A DNA stretch of 64,000 bases from Pseudogracilibacillus auburnensis (GCF_003201975.1 NZ_QJJQ01000001.1:1-64000), one strand, 5' to 3'; shown: positions 17,347-26,618, counted from the first letter of the stretch. The notes: generated by a model from the letters alone, not told the origin. Numbers and translations: made by a program.

Positions 17347-18258
17347 TTAAGGAACGCCTTCCCCTTTGATTTTCCGCAACCAAATATAAGCAGGTTTCCA
17401 AAGGGATGCCTTCAAATAACGACTAATTTGTAGATAAGTCCAGTTACTATTAATATTCAGTTGAGCGAGTACATTCAAGTAATATACAATCATCGCAATA
17501 TAGACTTGGTTGTGAACGGCTTGCTCACTATAACCGTAGAATTTTTTAATACTTAAATGTTGCTTCATCCATTTGAAAAACAACTCGATAGCCCATCTCG
17601 ATTTGTAGATTTCGGCAATGTCGTCCGAACTTAAATCAAAACGATTGGTAAGTAGGGTTTACTGAATAAAAAGAAATCCCCTCTACATCGATAGTTTGTA
17701 ACCGTTTTTCTCGATATAAAGTGCAAGGCTTTTGACTGGTTATCAAAAAACCTTTGCATATGCAATGAACTACTCTAGTTGTCTGGAGCGAAAGTGACTG
17801 ACTCCAGCGGGAAAAGCGCGAGTCTGAAGACCCCGCAGGAAGTGGTTTTCTTCCGAGGCGGGTTAAGTTCGCGACGTCCATGTCGCAACACCCGCACTAG
17901 CACGTCCTGAGCGTCGGAGGCTGAAGCCGTGCCCGCTAAAAAGCTTGTCACATTTCGCGGAAGACAACGGTAAGATGAAACGCAATTTAGTTGTTCAGCA
18001 GACCCTAAGTAATGTGAGTTCATTACCTTTTGTATCAAATAGCGTTAATTTGTGAAGATGTTTTCCGAACGTTTTTACGTGGTTCCAATGACAACCATTT
18101 CATCTGATAATACGTTAGATTCTGCTTGTAATGGAAAAGTTTCAAGAACACGTAACAACAGCATTTTTTCGAAGGCGTGAGACAAAGAAATACCCTTCAT
18201 CCGTCATACGATCGAACCGTTCATAATCCAAATATCCACGATCAAAAACGTACACTAG
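17347..18258 (-). pseudogene. IS4-family transposase relic
   Basis: On the minus strand the C-terminal part is readable. IAEIYKSRWAIELFFKWMKQ contains the IS4 YREK signature (Y-2-R-3-E-6-K), followed by KKFYGYSEQAVHNQVYIAMI. Upstream, VYVFDRGYLDYERFDRMTDE marks the second catalytic Asp region. Between them the frame is broken several times and a 191 bp repeat is inserted (17778-17968). The N-terminal half with the first Asp is absent. The adjacent permease gene ends at 18300. Confidence 0.75.
17778..17968. repeat. GC-richer repeat with GTTGTCT/AGACAAC ends nested in the IS4 relic
   Basis: The segment is bounded by GTTGTCTGGAGCG and CGCGGAAGACAAC, inverted in their outer seven bases, and is much richer in GC than the flanks. 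The centre contains GACTCCAGCGGG, GACCCCGCAGG and GGCTGAAGCCGTGCCCGC, which can pair in several ways. It splits transposase-coding sequence, so it entered after the IS4 element. No coding content is evident. Confidence 0.65.
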
Positions 18259-18299
18259 CGGTAGTTATGAATGATATATATTGTATGGTACAATGTACT

Positions 18300-19616
18300 T
18301 TAATCGTTTATCGCTGTGTTTAAACGGTTTTTTACTAGTTTAGGTATTTTCCTTCTATGCATTAGATAGCCTACGACGATCCAAACGATGTAAAGTAGGA
18401 TAACGATTGGATAGTCTAGCACAGCTAACAAGATAAAGATAGTATTTAATAGTACACCCAAAACAATGGCGAAACGGAGAATACCTTTTTTTATTCTATA
18501 TGGTGCATTTTCGTAAGCTTCTTTTTCTTTTTGTGGAAGCTTCCATAAAGCGATACCAAGTATGACGGTATTTAATAACAAACCAACGATTGTAATCGTT
18601 GCAAAAAAATCGACACTGAACCCTGTATAGATACCAATACAAGATGTAATAACTAGAATAGTAATTGGAAAAAATGGTGTATTGTTCATTTCCTTTCTCA
18701 TTACTTTTTTATTGAAAATACCTTCTTTTGCAAGGGCTTTGAAATCACCAGGTATAGTCATAAAAACCGCATTAATCGTTGTAACCGTTGCAAATAATGC
18801 CCCTATACTAATGAAGAAAACAAGTTGTGGATGGAGAAATATACGTGCTGCTTCGGCAACAGAAGCTCCTGATGTACTCAATTGCTCCCATGGAACGACT
18901 CCAATCGCTACGAAGGCAACAAGAGCATATATACAAACAATAATACCTAAACTAATAAATGTTGCTTTTGGAATATTTCTTTTTGGATTTTCTATGTTTC
19001 CACCAATTTCTGATATGATACCATACCCAACATAGGAATAAACCGCTAATGCACTTCCCATTAAGAAGCTTCCCAGACCATTTGGAATCAATGGTGTTAG
19101 GTTTTGAGGCTCAATATGGAATAAACCAGGTATGGCGAAAATAAACAATGCTAATAGTATCCATATTGTCATTAAGATTTGAGCCATTTCGGCTGATTTA
19201 AGTCCTAACAAATTAATGCCATATAATATTAATATAATGATTAACGCTGCAAACTTTACAGGTAATGTTGGAATAAAAAAATGTAAGTATTCTGCAAATC
19301 CAATTGCAAGCATAACGGTTGCTCCAATGCCTCCCAAGATTAATGAAATAGTAGCAATATACCCGATCGTAGGATTAAGTAATCGTTTTGAATAATGATA
19401 TGTTCCACCTGTTGCTGGCATAGCCGATCCAAGTTGAGCGTAAAAAATGGAACCGAATAAAGCAGGTAAAAAAGCAACCAAGTAAGCTAGAAATAGAGAC
19501 GGTCCTGTTTGACCAGCGATTGGACCGAGCAAGATAAAAATAGATGCCCCAACAACTGTTCCGACTATAATAGCAATGGCACCAATTAAACTAATTTTTT
19601 TAGATGGCTGTTCCAT
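18300..19616 (-). CDS. APC-family amino acid permease
   Basis: A 438-residue transporter with about 12 spans. The first span carries GAIAIIVGTVVGASIFILLG, containing the unwound Gly motif of the APC superfamily substrate site, followed by GGTYHYSKRLLNPTIGYIA and SYVGYGIISEIGGNIENPKR. The substrate is not predictable. It is the last gene of the TetR-led minus-strand operon, 22 bp after the acyl-CoA ligase, with GAGGAGG before the ATG. In this context it may import an amino acid or amine, whose degradation yields the acids activated by the ligase. Confidence 0.8.
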   Translation of the reverse strand: MEQPSKKISLIGAIAIIVGTVVGASIFILLGPIAGQTGPSLFLAYLVAFLPALFGSIFYAQLGSAMPATGGTYHYSKRLLNPTIGYIATISLILGGIGATVMLAIGFAEYLHFFIPTLPVKFAALIIILILYGINLLGLKSAEMAQILMTIWILLALFIFAIPGLFHIEPQNLTPLIPNGLGSFLMGSALAVYSYVGYGIISEIGGNIENPKRNIPKATFISLGIIVCIYALVAFVAIGVVPWEQLSTSGASVAEAARIFLHPQLVFFISIGALFATVTTINAVFMTIPGDFKALAKEGIFNKKVMRKEMNNTPFFPITILVITSCIGIYTGFSVDFFATITIVGLLLNTVILGIALWKLPQKEKEAYENAPYRIKKGILRFAIVLGVLLNTIFILLAVLDYPIVILLYIVWIVVGYLMHRRKIPKLVKNRLNTAIND

Positions 19617-19638
19617 TTAGAATCCTCCTCGTATTGTA

Positions 19639-21234
19639 TCAATTCCATGTTTCATTTAATCTATCATAGTAACGAAGTTGTTCTTCACCTAATCTATGTT
19701 TTGCAATGCGCTCGGAAGGGGTAGTTGGTAAGGTCTTGCGTATCTCCCAATAACGAGGAACCTTAAAAGAAGCTAGGTTATCCTCACAATGATTTATTAT
19801 TTTTTTGATTACTTCGGTATGATTTTCACTTGTTTCTTTAAGAACGATATAGGCTTTAATTTCTTCCCCTCTTATCTCGTCTTCTACTGGTGTGCACGCT
19901 GATATTTCAACTTTTTCATAGAGCATGATAACTTCTTCTACCTCAGCGGCAGCAATATTTTCACCACTTCTACGAATCATATCTTTAATCCTTCCTACAT
20001 AAAATACAACACCTTCTTCATTCATATAAGCTAAATCACCAGTGTGAAACCAACCATTTTTCAATACTGCTTTTGTTGCTTCAGGATTTTTATAATATCC
20101 ATCCATCATTCCTTTACCTCGAAACACAAGTTCACCCGTTTCTCCACGCTCTAAGAGTTCTCCATCTTCATTCATAATGCGTACTTCTCGATCTATAGCA
20201 CCACGACCAATTGCATTCGTTCCTACGTATTGTTTATGCTCCTCTCTTCTCATGGAAATATCGTATCCTGATTCTGTCATTCCAAACACTTCATACCATG
20301 GTACTCCCCAACGTTTTTCTATTTGATGGTGAATATGTGGCGGAATGGCAGAACATCCAATAAAACGAACGCGGTGATTTTTTTCATCTTGTGTAATAGG
20401 CATTTTTAATAACAATACAGGCATATTTCCTAAGACGTAAAAAAAAGTGATATCATATTCCTGAACCTTTTTCCAAAATACAGAGGGACTGAAGCGATCT
20501 AAGATGACTAAAGTTGCCCCATTTAAAAGAACTGCCATTGTATTCCACTGCGGATCCATATAGTAAAATGGTTGTGAGGTTAAGGAAATATCGTTCTCAT
20601 TGATACCAATTAATGATCTATTTGCAATTTTTTCAGCAATATTAATCCAATAAAATTGAGATAGCATACATCCTTTTGGTTTTCCGGTCGTTCCAGAAGT
20701 ATATTGAATATTCATTAATCTTTCGGAATAAACATGTTGTTGTAGTGGGTATTTGTTCTCTATTTCTTGTTGTAAATCCTTTAAAAATCCATCCGCTTTT
20801 TGATGGGCTTGATCTGTTGTAATGATTGTAAATTCGTGTGAATTTTTGATTCGGATCATATCGAGCATTTCAACTTTTTCTGCTGTAGTGATAACAACTT
20901 TACTTTCCGAGTGGTGAATAATATAACTCGCATCAAAAGTTTGGTAACGATAATTCAAAGGGACGGTAACAGCACCAATTAAACCAGAAGCTAGCCAAGT
21001 AAAGGGAAATTCGGGGACGTTTTGTAACATAATTGCTACTTTATCACCGGTATTAATCCCAAGTTTTGTTAAAATGCTGGCCATGTGTTCGGCATTCTTT
21101 TTTACCTCGTGAAAAGAAAAAGATTCTTCTGTTTCATCAAATAGGAGAGCTGTTTTATTGCCCCACTTTTCTGCAGCACGAATAATAAGATGGTGTACAT
21201 TTTTAATTTCAGTGTGCTTTAATTCACTACCCAT
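19639..21234 (-). CDS. AMP-binding acyl-CoA ligase (CaiC-like)
   Basis: A 531-residue adenylate-forming enzyme that activates a carboxylic acid to its CoA thioester. Motifs: the P-loop YTSGTTGKPKGCMLS, the adenine-binding EVFGMTESG, the hinge GWFHTGDLAYMNEEG and GRIKDMIRRSGENIAAAEVE, and the C-terminal catalytic-Lys region TPSERIAKHRLG. Overall it looks most like crotonobetaine/carnitine-CoA ligases, but the substrate is unproven. Start set at ATG 21234 with GGAAAGGAG seven bases before it; the in-frame ATG at 21252 overlaps that ribosome site. Confidence 0.85.
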   Translation of the reverse strand: MGSELKHTEIKNVHHLIIRAAEKWGNKTALLFDETEESFSFHEVKKNAEHMASILTKLGINTGDKVAIMLQNVPEFPFTWLASGLIGAVTVPLNYRYQTFDASYIIHHSESKVVITTAEKVEMLDMIRIKNSHEFTIITTDQAHQKADGFLKDLQQEIENKYPLQQHVYSERLMNIQYTSGTTGKPKGCMLSQFYWINIAEKIANRSLIGINENDISLTSQPFYYMDPQWNTMAVLLNGATLVILDRFSPSVFWKKVQEYDITFFYVLGNMPVLLLKMPITQDEKNHRVRFIGCSAIPPHIHHQIEKRWGVPWYEVFGMTESGYDISMRREEHKQYVGTNAIGRGAIDREVRIMNEDGELLERGETGELVFRGKGMMDGYYKNPEATKAVLKNGWFHTGDLAYMNEEGVVFYVGRIKDMIRRSGENIAAAEVEEVIMLYEKVEISACTPVEDEIRGEEIKAYIVLKETSENHTEVIKKIINHCEDNLASFKVPRYWEIRKTLPTTPSERIAKHRLGEEQLRYYDRLNETWN

Positions 21235-21251
21235 TTTATATCTCCTTTCCA

Positions 21252-21962
21252 TTAACTTAATAGTTTAGAAAGTGTGGTAATTTCATGTTTAAGACTGTGA
21301 TCAAGCGAAGCATTCATACCGTTATTTAATAATTGCTTTACTTCATTTAAAGCAAATAAAGACTTTTTAGAAAGTATGTCGATTTTTTTGTTAACGCTTT
21401 CAAAAAGATGATCATCATTAAATACTTCGTTTATTAAAGATAATTCTTTCGCTTTCTGAGCAGTTATTTTTTCGCTGAAAAAGATGAATTCTTTTGATTT
21501 AGTTAATCCTATTGCCCTTGGAAGAAAATAAGAAGTTCCTTGGGTGATGGATAATCCGACTTCTAATTCTGGAAATCCGAATATAGCCTGATCTGAAGCA
21601 TATAATAAATCACAATTTAAAGCTATTTCAAAACCTGCACCTAACGCATATCCATGAAGTGCAGCAACTACTGGCGCAGGATAGTTCGTAATAATGGATG
21701 TAATTTCTTGGAGCTTCCCTAACTTATTCATGGCATCCTCTTCATTTGCAAAAGAGATAGATGAGTTTACATCATGTCCTGTACAAAAGCTAGTCCCTTC
21801 CCCTTTTAATAGTAAGACCTTAGGGTTTTTTTCTTTTACATGCAACAATGTAGCATGCAGTTCCTCAATCATTTGTTCAGATAAAGCATTTAGTTTTTCA
21901 GGACGATTAAATATGATTGTATAATTAGTTAACGACTCCTTTAACTTTATTGTTTCATACAT
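21252..21962 (-). CDS. Enoyl-CoA hydratase/isomerase family protein
   Basis: A 236-residue crotonase-fold protein, slightly short for the family (about 255). The oxyanion-hole segments TSFCTGHDV and HGYALGAGFEIALNCD are present, with FPELEVGL carrying the usual acidic position. It probably hydrates or isomerises the acyl-CoA formed by the ligase encoded next. GGAGGGAG precedes the ATG. Confidence 0.8.
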   Translation of the reverse strand: MYETIKLKESLTNYTIIFNRPEKLNALSEQMIEELHATLLHVKEKNPKVLLLKGEGTSFCTGHDVNSSISFANEEDAMNKLGKLQEITSIITNYPAPVVAALHGYALGAGFEIALNCDLLYASDQAIFGFPELEVGLSITQGTSYFLPRAIGLTKSKEFIFFSEKITAQKAKELSLINEVFNDDHLFESVNKKIDILSKKSLFALNEVKQLLNNGMNASLDHSLKHEITTLSKLLS

Positions 21963-21978
21963 ATTCGTACTCTCCCTC

Positions 21979-22821
21979 CTATAGCTCCATTAATTTTTGA
22001 GCATTTTCATAAAATAATTTATTTAGAACCTCCTTTTTTAAGCCGATTCTTTCCCAACTTTTTATCGCCCTTTCAGCTGTCATGACTGGCCAGTCTGTTC
22101 CAAATAATATTTGGTCAGAAAGTAAATTATTCATTAAAGTAAACAATGTATCCCACCCAGAACCGGATAGCCCTATATATTTTGGATCAAGTCCTCCAAA
22201 TTCAATGAATACATTTGTATGTCTTCTTGCAACCGCTGTCATTTCTGCTATCCAAGGCCATCCTCCATGGCAAGCGATGAGTTTAAGGGTAGGAAAATCA
22301 ACCGCAATTTGATCAAGAAATAAAGGGTTATTTTTAATAATTGAACTCTTTAGAGAAAAATGAACGCCTGTATGAAACGACATGATGAGACCCAGCTTTT
22401 CGGCAGTTGCATAAAGCGGGTATAGCCTGCGATCTAGAGGATCTACATCAAAAAAAATAGGTTGTAAGTTAATACCCTTTAAACCAAAGTTGTGAATCTC
22501 TTCAGCCTGTTTGATGAGGGAAAGAGGGATCAACCTTTGTAAATTTACTGTACCAAACCCTCTTAATTGATTTGGATATTGCATTACTAATGTAGCGACA
22601 TTTTTATTTAATTCATCCGCATCTTCGCCGAATTCATATTCAGCATGAACGACAGCTAGGTCAATATTATTTTCATTTAAATTATTTATTAGCTGTTTCG
22701 TCGATGTTGGTCCCTTAGTATATACATCTAACACTTCATTATATTTCCCGTAAAAACTAGCCATTTCTTGCTCGGAAACTTGTCGATAGTCGTTAGGTAA
22801 TCTAACTCGCATGTCAATCAT
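21979..22821 (-). CDS. Amidohydrolase-family (PF04909-type) barrel protein
   Basis: A 280-residue beta/alpha barrel of the amidohydrolase-2 type, which includes decarboxylases and hydrolases. Visible are SFHTGVHFS, KLIACHGGWPW and the C-terminal LFGTDWPVM with the usual metal-linked Asp. The N-terminal motif, normally HxH, reads IDMRVRLPND and has no histidine, so metal binding may be altered. ATG 22821 is preferred, 7 bp after GGGGGTG and just after the stop of the TetR gene; GTG 22830 would overlap it. Confidence 0.75.
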   Translation of the reverse strand: MIDMRVRLPNDYRQVSEQEMASFYGKYNEVLDVYTKGPTSTKQLINNLNENNIDLAVVHAEYEFGEDADELNKNVATLVMQYPNQLRGFGTVNLQRLIPLSLIKQAEEIHNFGLKGINLQPIFFDVDPLDRRLYPLYATAEKLGLIMSFHTGVHFSLKSSIIKNNPLFLDQIAVDFPTLKLIACHGGWPWIAEMTAVARRHTNVFIEFGGLDPKYIGLSGSGWDTLFTLMNNLLSDQILFGTDWPVMTAERAIKSWERIGLKKEVLNKLFYENAQKLMEL

Positions 22822-22822
22822 C

Positions 22823-23413
22823 TCATTCACCCCCTTTCATAGAATGATTTTGCACCATATGTAAACCTAGTTCAGCATATTGTTCGGCTATTTCCTTTAA
22901 TGAAAATGTTCCGTTATCCCGATACCAATGAGCAACTCCTGTACAAAGACTAATTAAAGAAAAGGATGTTATTTTTAAGTTAGGAAAAGAAAAAATACCT
23001 TCTTTTAAACCAGCTTCCAGAATATGACTCCAAATAGTTTCATATTTTTTTCGTAACTCCTTTATTTTTTCTTTGCCAGAACCTTCTAAAGATCGATATT
23101 CAGTATCTACAACAAGTGCTGCTAATCTTTCATTTCCATGGCTTTGAACATGGTATTTAATTAAACTTTTCAATTTGGTTGTATGACATGTCGCCTGATC
23201 TATTGCTATATGAGCTCCATCAATTAGTTGAAGCAAATATCTCTCCATAATAAATTCCAATAAATCTTTTTTACTATCCATATAATGATAGAGGGAGGCA
23301 GAAGTTATATTTACTGACTTAGCAATATCTCGGATGCTTGTTGCAGCATACCCTTTTTCAGAAAATAATTTTATCGTTGATTCAATAATTGCTTGCTCTA
23401 CTTGATTCATCAT
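22823..23413 (-). CDS. TetR/AcrR-family regulator of the acyl-CoA operon
   Basis: A 196-residue regulator. The helix-turn-helix is GYAATSIRDIAKSVNITSAS with LYHYMDSKKDL (residues about 21-50), followed by an all-helical ligand domain. It is the first gene of its operon and its promoter carries a palindrome between -35 and -10. Autorepression relieved by a CoA ester or substrate is the likely mode, as in FadR/PaaR-type TetR proteins. The ATG pair at 23413/23410 follows AAAAGGTG. Confidence 0.85.
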   Translation of the reverse strand: MMNQVEQAIIESTIKLFSEKGYAATSIRDIAKSVNITSASLYHYMDSKKDLLEFIMERYLLQLIDGAHIAIDQATCHTTKLKSLIKYHVQSHGNERLAALVVDTEYRSLEGSGKEKIKELRKKYETIWSHILEAGLKEGIFSFPNLKITSFSLISLCTGVAHWYRDNGTFSLKEIAEQYAELGLHMVQNHSMKGGE

Positions 23414-23629
23414 GTCACCTTTTCCTCATAAAACTTAGCAATTCTACTCTTTATTTTTTGCCAATTAAATTCATCATCCAATATTTCAGGTAAAATCCAC
23501 CTACCGTTCCAACCATTAGTTAAGTTACAATACACGAATAGTAAGATTTCTTCAATGTGTTATGTTCGGGTTTATCCTTGAAATTAGCATTGATGAAATG
23601 GACTCAATTTATCGAATTTGTTAGTAAAT

Positions 23630-23658
23630 ATTCTACCGATCGATTGATAGGCTGTCAA
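23630..23658 (-). promoter_or_regulatory. Sigma-A promoter with an embedded TetR operator
   Basis: On the minus strand: TTGACA (23658-23653), 17 bp, TAGAAT (23635-23630). Positions 23650-23633 read CTATCAATCGATCGGTAG, symmetric at 14 of 18 positions and filling the spacer. A repressor bound here would block RNA polymerase. Confidence 0.7.
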
Positions 23659-23723
23659 TAGTAAATGTGAAAGATTACAAATAAGCCTAGTAAATTTAGA
23701 GATGAAAATGGGAGAATAAATAA

Positions 23724-23760
23724 AGGTATGCGAAAACATTTTACGAATTCGCATACCTTA
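23724..23760. other. Perfect 12 bp hairpin in the divergent intergenic region
   Basis: AAGGTATGCGAA and TTCGCATACCTT enclose 13 bases, with T's further on. No gene points into it from either side, so it is either an end of a small untranslated RNA or a protein site. The rest of 23414-24095 outside the named sites shows no gene. Confidence 0.45.
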
Positions 23761-23850
23761 GCATTATATTTTTTAGTAGAAAGTTAAGCTTTTGATACCT
23801 ATATTAATTAGCAATTCTATTTACCTTTATTTTAAGTTATTCATTAAGAT

Positions 23851-23906
23851 TATTAACCTTATCTTAAGAAATCAATATTATACAGCGCTTTCATTCGTAT
23901 TATAAT
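23851..23906 (+). promoter_or_regulatory. Composite promoter of the two-component genes (shared box, cre-like site, -10)
   Basis: TATTAACCTTATCTTAAGAA (23851-23870), then AGCGCTTTCA (23884-23893, half of a CcpA cre site), then TATAAT (23901-23906). The same three elements occur at identical distances before the binding-protein gene at 26662. There is no good -35, which fits an activator-dependent promoter. Confidence 0.6.
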
Positions 23907-24095
23907 TAAATGTAAAAGATAAAAATACGATACTAAAATAGACAATCGAATAATGATTAACAGCCGTAGCAAAGTATTAAATATAATGAATGAATAAATG
24001 GTATATCTATAATCGTCCTATTCGTTTATACTTTACAAAAAGAAATTCCGTCATTACCGAATGAATGTAACCTTCTACTAATTTGCGAAAGGAAT

Positions 24096-25844
24096 ATGGG
24101 CAACATGACACTCAGAAATAAAATATTCATTATTTATACGATCCTTATTATCGTTCCACTTTTAGCGATAAGTTTTGCCGTTCATTATATTTTTTCAACG
24201 TCTAAAATTCATGACACAACCGTCAATACAGAAAATTCAATTAAACAATTTAATAATAGTTTAGACCTTATAGTAGAGGATGCGGCTAGATCCACTTTAT
24301 CTCTTCTATACAATCGTGAATTGATTGATATATTAAAAGAATATGATGAAAATACGTTTATTACATATAAAAATCATCAGCATACGACTGCTTTTTCCCT
24401 ATTTTTATCTGGGATTCTTTATGATAAAAAACAGATCCATGGGATCCATGTGTTTGCAAATAATGGGCAGATTTTTAGTCATATGAATAATTACAGTCTT
24501 ACGAACCGTATTTATCTTCCAAATGAAGAATGGTATGTAACAGCGAAGGAAAAAAGGGGTTCTTGGATTATTCATCCTGAAGAATTACCTGTTTATTATA
24601 GCCGAAATAATCAGAAAATGATTAGCATTGTTCGGCTTTTAAGAGACCCTGAAGATAAGAAAGAAATTGGTGTGATGAAAGTAGATTTTTCACCAGAATA
24701 TATCACTCAATTAACAGATCAATTAATTAGCGATGATTGGAAAATTGCCAGCGATGGCATGCAGCTTATTAAGAAGAAAAATAGTCGGTTATTAGAAAAA
24801 TGTACGACGAATCAAAGCTGGATAACAGATGAAGAAACGAATGAGGATTATCTCTGTATAACAAATACTTCAAGTAAAACGAATATTCAAGTTAGTAATG
24901 TCATTCCAAAACAATATATTTATAAAGAAATAATTGAATTTGATCGATTATTATTTATTCTTATTTTTATTTTTTTAATCGTTTCTTTAATGTTATCTTT
25001 TTACACATCGAACCATTTATTAAAGCCACTTGAAATGTTAAAAAATCAAATTAAAGGGATGCAAAATAATCCATATAATGAGATTCAATTAAAGTATGAA
25101 GGGGAAGTGGCGATATTATCTGGTGCTTACAATAATTTATTAGCAGAAATTAAAGATTTAGTGGAAGAAATCTATGAGTTAAATACTAGAAATGCAGAAT
25201 CCGAGTACAAAGCATTACAGTCTAGAATGGATCCGCATTTTATTTTTAACACATTGGAATCGATTAATATGACAGCTGTGAAAAGGAGACAGTTCGACAT
25301 ATCCGATATGATTACAGAACTAGGGAAATTAATTAGATACCGTCTGAAAAATGACGAACAATTAGTAAGTTTGCAGGATGAACTGGCATTTTGCTTTACT
25401 TACCTTTCTATTATGAAACAGCGGATGATGGAAAATTTAATGATTCATCAAGAAATTGATGAACGTATTTTGCAGAAAAAAGTACCGAAATATATGATTC
25501 AACCTTTAATAGAAAACGCACTGATTCATGGAAAAGATGATCATACGCTAAAAATAATGATAAAAGTGAAGCGAAAAAAAGATTTCATTCGAATAAGTGT
25601 GGAAGATAACGGGGTTGGAATAAGTCCAGAGAAGCTTCAATGTATCGATAAACGGATGAATGACAAAGCAAAGGTAGCATATAGTTCAAGCAATAAAGGT
25701 GCTGGAATTGCACTTGAAAATATCTACAAACGATTAAAACTTATTTATGGGGAAAAAGCTTCATTAATAATAGATTCTAACCTACATGAAGGAACAAAAA
25801 TGACAATAATAATTCCGACTAATAAGGGTGATTTCATTGATTAA
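24096..25844 (+). CDS. Sensor histidine kinase, YesM type
   Basis: A 582-residue membrane kinase. It has span 1 (about 11-31), a large extracellular sensor (32-282), span 2 (about 284-304), HAMP, then the His-kinase segment with the phospho-acceptor in MDPHFIFNTLESINM (His about 379). The ATP-binding domain has PLIENALIHG and VEDNGVGIS. Kinases of this class detect carbohydrates outside the cell and activate an adjacent YesN-type regulator. ATG 24096 follows GAAAGGA closely; ATG 24105 is an alternative. It overlaps the regulator gene by a few bases. Confidence 0.85.
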   Translation: MGNMTLRNKIFIIYTILIIVPLLAISFAVHYIFSTSKIHDTTVNTENSIKQFNNSLDLIVEDAARSTLSLLYNRELIDILKEYDENTFITYKNHQHTTAFSLFLSGILYDKKQIHGIHVFANNGQIFSHMNNYSLTNRIYLPNEEWYVTAKEKRGSWIIHPEELPVYYSRNNQKMISIVRLLRDPEDKKEIGVMKVDFSPEYITQLTDQLISDDWKIASDGMQLIKKKNSRLLEKCTTNQSWITDEETNEDYLCITNTSSKTNIQVSNVIPKQYIYKEIIEFDRLLFILIFIFLIVSLMLSFYTSNHLLKPLEMLKNQIKGMQNNPYNEIQLKYEGEVAILSGAYNNLLAEIKDLVEEIYELNTRNAESEYKALQSRMDPHFIFNTLESINMTAVKRRQFDISDMITELGKLIRYRLKNDEQLVSLQDELAFCFTYLSIMKQRMMENLMIHQEIDERILQKKVPKYMIQPLIENALIHGKDDHTLKIMIKVKRKKDFIRISVEDNGVGISPEKLQCIDKRMNDKAKVAYSSSNKGAGIALENIYKRLKLIYGEKASLIIDSNLHEGTKMTIIIPTNKGDFID

Positions 25845-26559
25845 GGTGATGGTAGTAGAAGATGAACAAACAATTAGAGAAGGAATAAAAATATTGCTTG
25901 AGGAAGTCATTATGGGATATGAGGTATTATGGGAGGCCAGCAATGGACAAAGGGCACTGGAAATATTAACTATTGAGATTCCTGATTTAATTATTACCGA
26001 TATTCGCATGCCGAAAATGACCGGAATTGATTTCATCACATTATTAAAGGAAAAACATACAGAAATTCCTGTTATCGTCATTAGTGGCTATGATGATTTC
26101 CTCTATGTCAGGGAAGCTTTAAGGTTAGGTGTGAAAGATTATTTATTAAAGCCGATTAGTCGGAAAGAATTAGCAAGTATTTTAGACGCCATTTTTATGA
26201 ATAAGGTGAAAAATGATGAAGGAAGAGAAAGTAATGATTCGATGGTGATCCACCAAATAAAAGAATTAATTGATAAAAATGTAGAAGGGGACCTATCTTT
26301 AGAATATATTTCAAAGGCATTGAATCTTCATCCTAATTATATAAGTAATTTATTTCGAAAACAGACAAATTTGAAGCTATCAGATTATATTTTGACAAGA
26401 CGAATGGAGAAAGCGAAGGAGTTACTAAAAAATACAAATTTAAAAATATATGATATTGCCTTTTTGACTGGTTTTTCTAATCCTAAATATTTTTCATCTG
26501 TGTTTAAAAAGAGTGAAGGGATGACACCTCATCAATATAGGACAGGTCAATTTCATTAA
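25837..26559 (+). CDS. Response regulator with AraC-type DNA-binding domain (YesN type)
   Basis: A 240-residue regulator. The receiver domain has VVEDEQTIREG, the phospho-acceptor Asp in PDLIITDIRMPKM, Ser in VISGYDDF and Lys in DYLLKPISR. The C-terminal AraC helices are YISKALNLHPNYISNLFRK and YDIAFLTGFSNPKYFSSVFK. TTG 25837 follows AAGGGTGA and gives MIKVMVVEDEQ; GTG 25828 is possible. It is likely the activator of the sugar operon that follows and of its own operon through the shared AACCTTnTCTTAAGAA box. Confidence 0.85.
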   Translation: MIKVMVVEDEQTIREGIKILLEEVIMGYEVLWEASNGQRALEILTIEIPDLIITDIRMPKMTGIDFITLLKEKHTEIPVIVISGYDDFLYVREALRLGVKDYLLKPISRKELASILDAIFMNKVKNDEGRESNDSMVIHQIKELIDKNVEGDLSLEYISKALNLHPNYISNLFRKQTNLKLSDYILTRRMEKAKELLKNTNLKIYDIAFLTGFSNPKYFSSVFKKSEGMTPHQYRTGQFH

Positions 26560-26562
26560 TAT

Positions 26563-26618
26563 AATGAACCTTTTCTTAAGAATACCACATATAAAAGCGC
26601 TTTCAACACTCGTATAAT
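26563..26618 (+). promoter_or_regulatory. Composite promoter of the second sugar operon, with cre-like site
   Basis: AATGAACCTTTTCTTAAGAA (26563-26582) matches the box at 23851 in 17 of 20 bases. TAAAAGCGCTTTCA (26592-26605) is, reversed, TGAAAGCGCTTTTA: 13 of 14 to the cre consensus TGWAARCGYTWNCW. TATAAT follows at 26613-26618. Spacings (22 and 17) equal those at the kinase promoter. CcpA bound at this place would block initiation. Confidence 0.65.

Noticed and set aside
17636-18038. Two minus-strand open frames within the IS4 relic
   Set aside because: They run through the inserted repeat; only the fragments with transposase motifs are meaningful.
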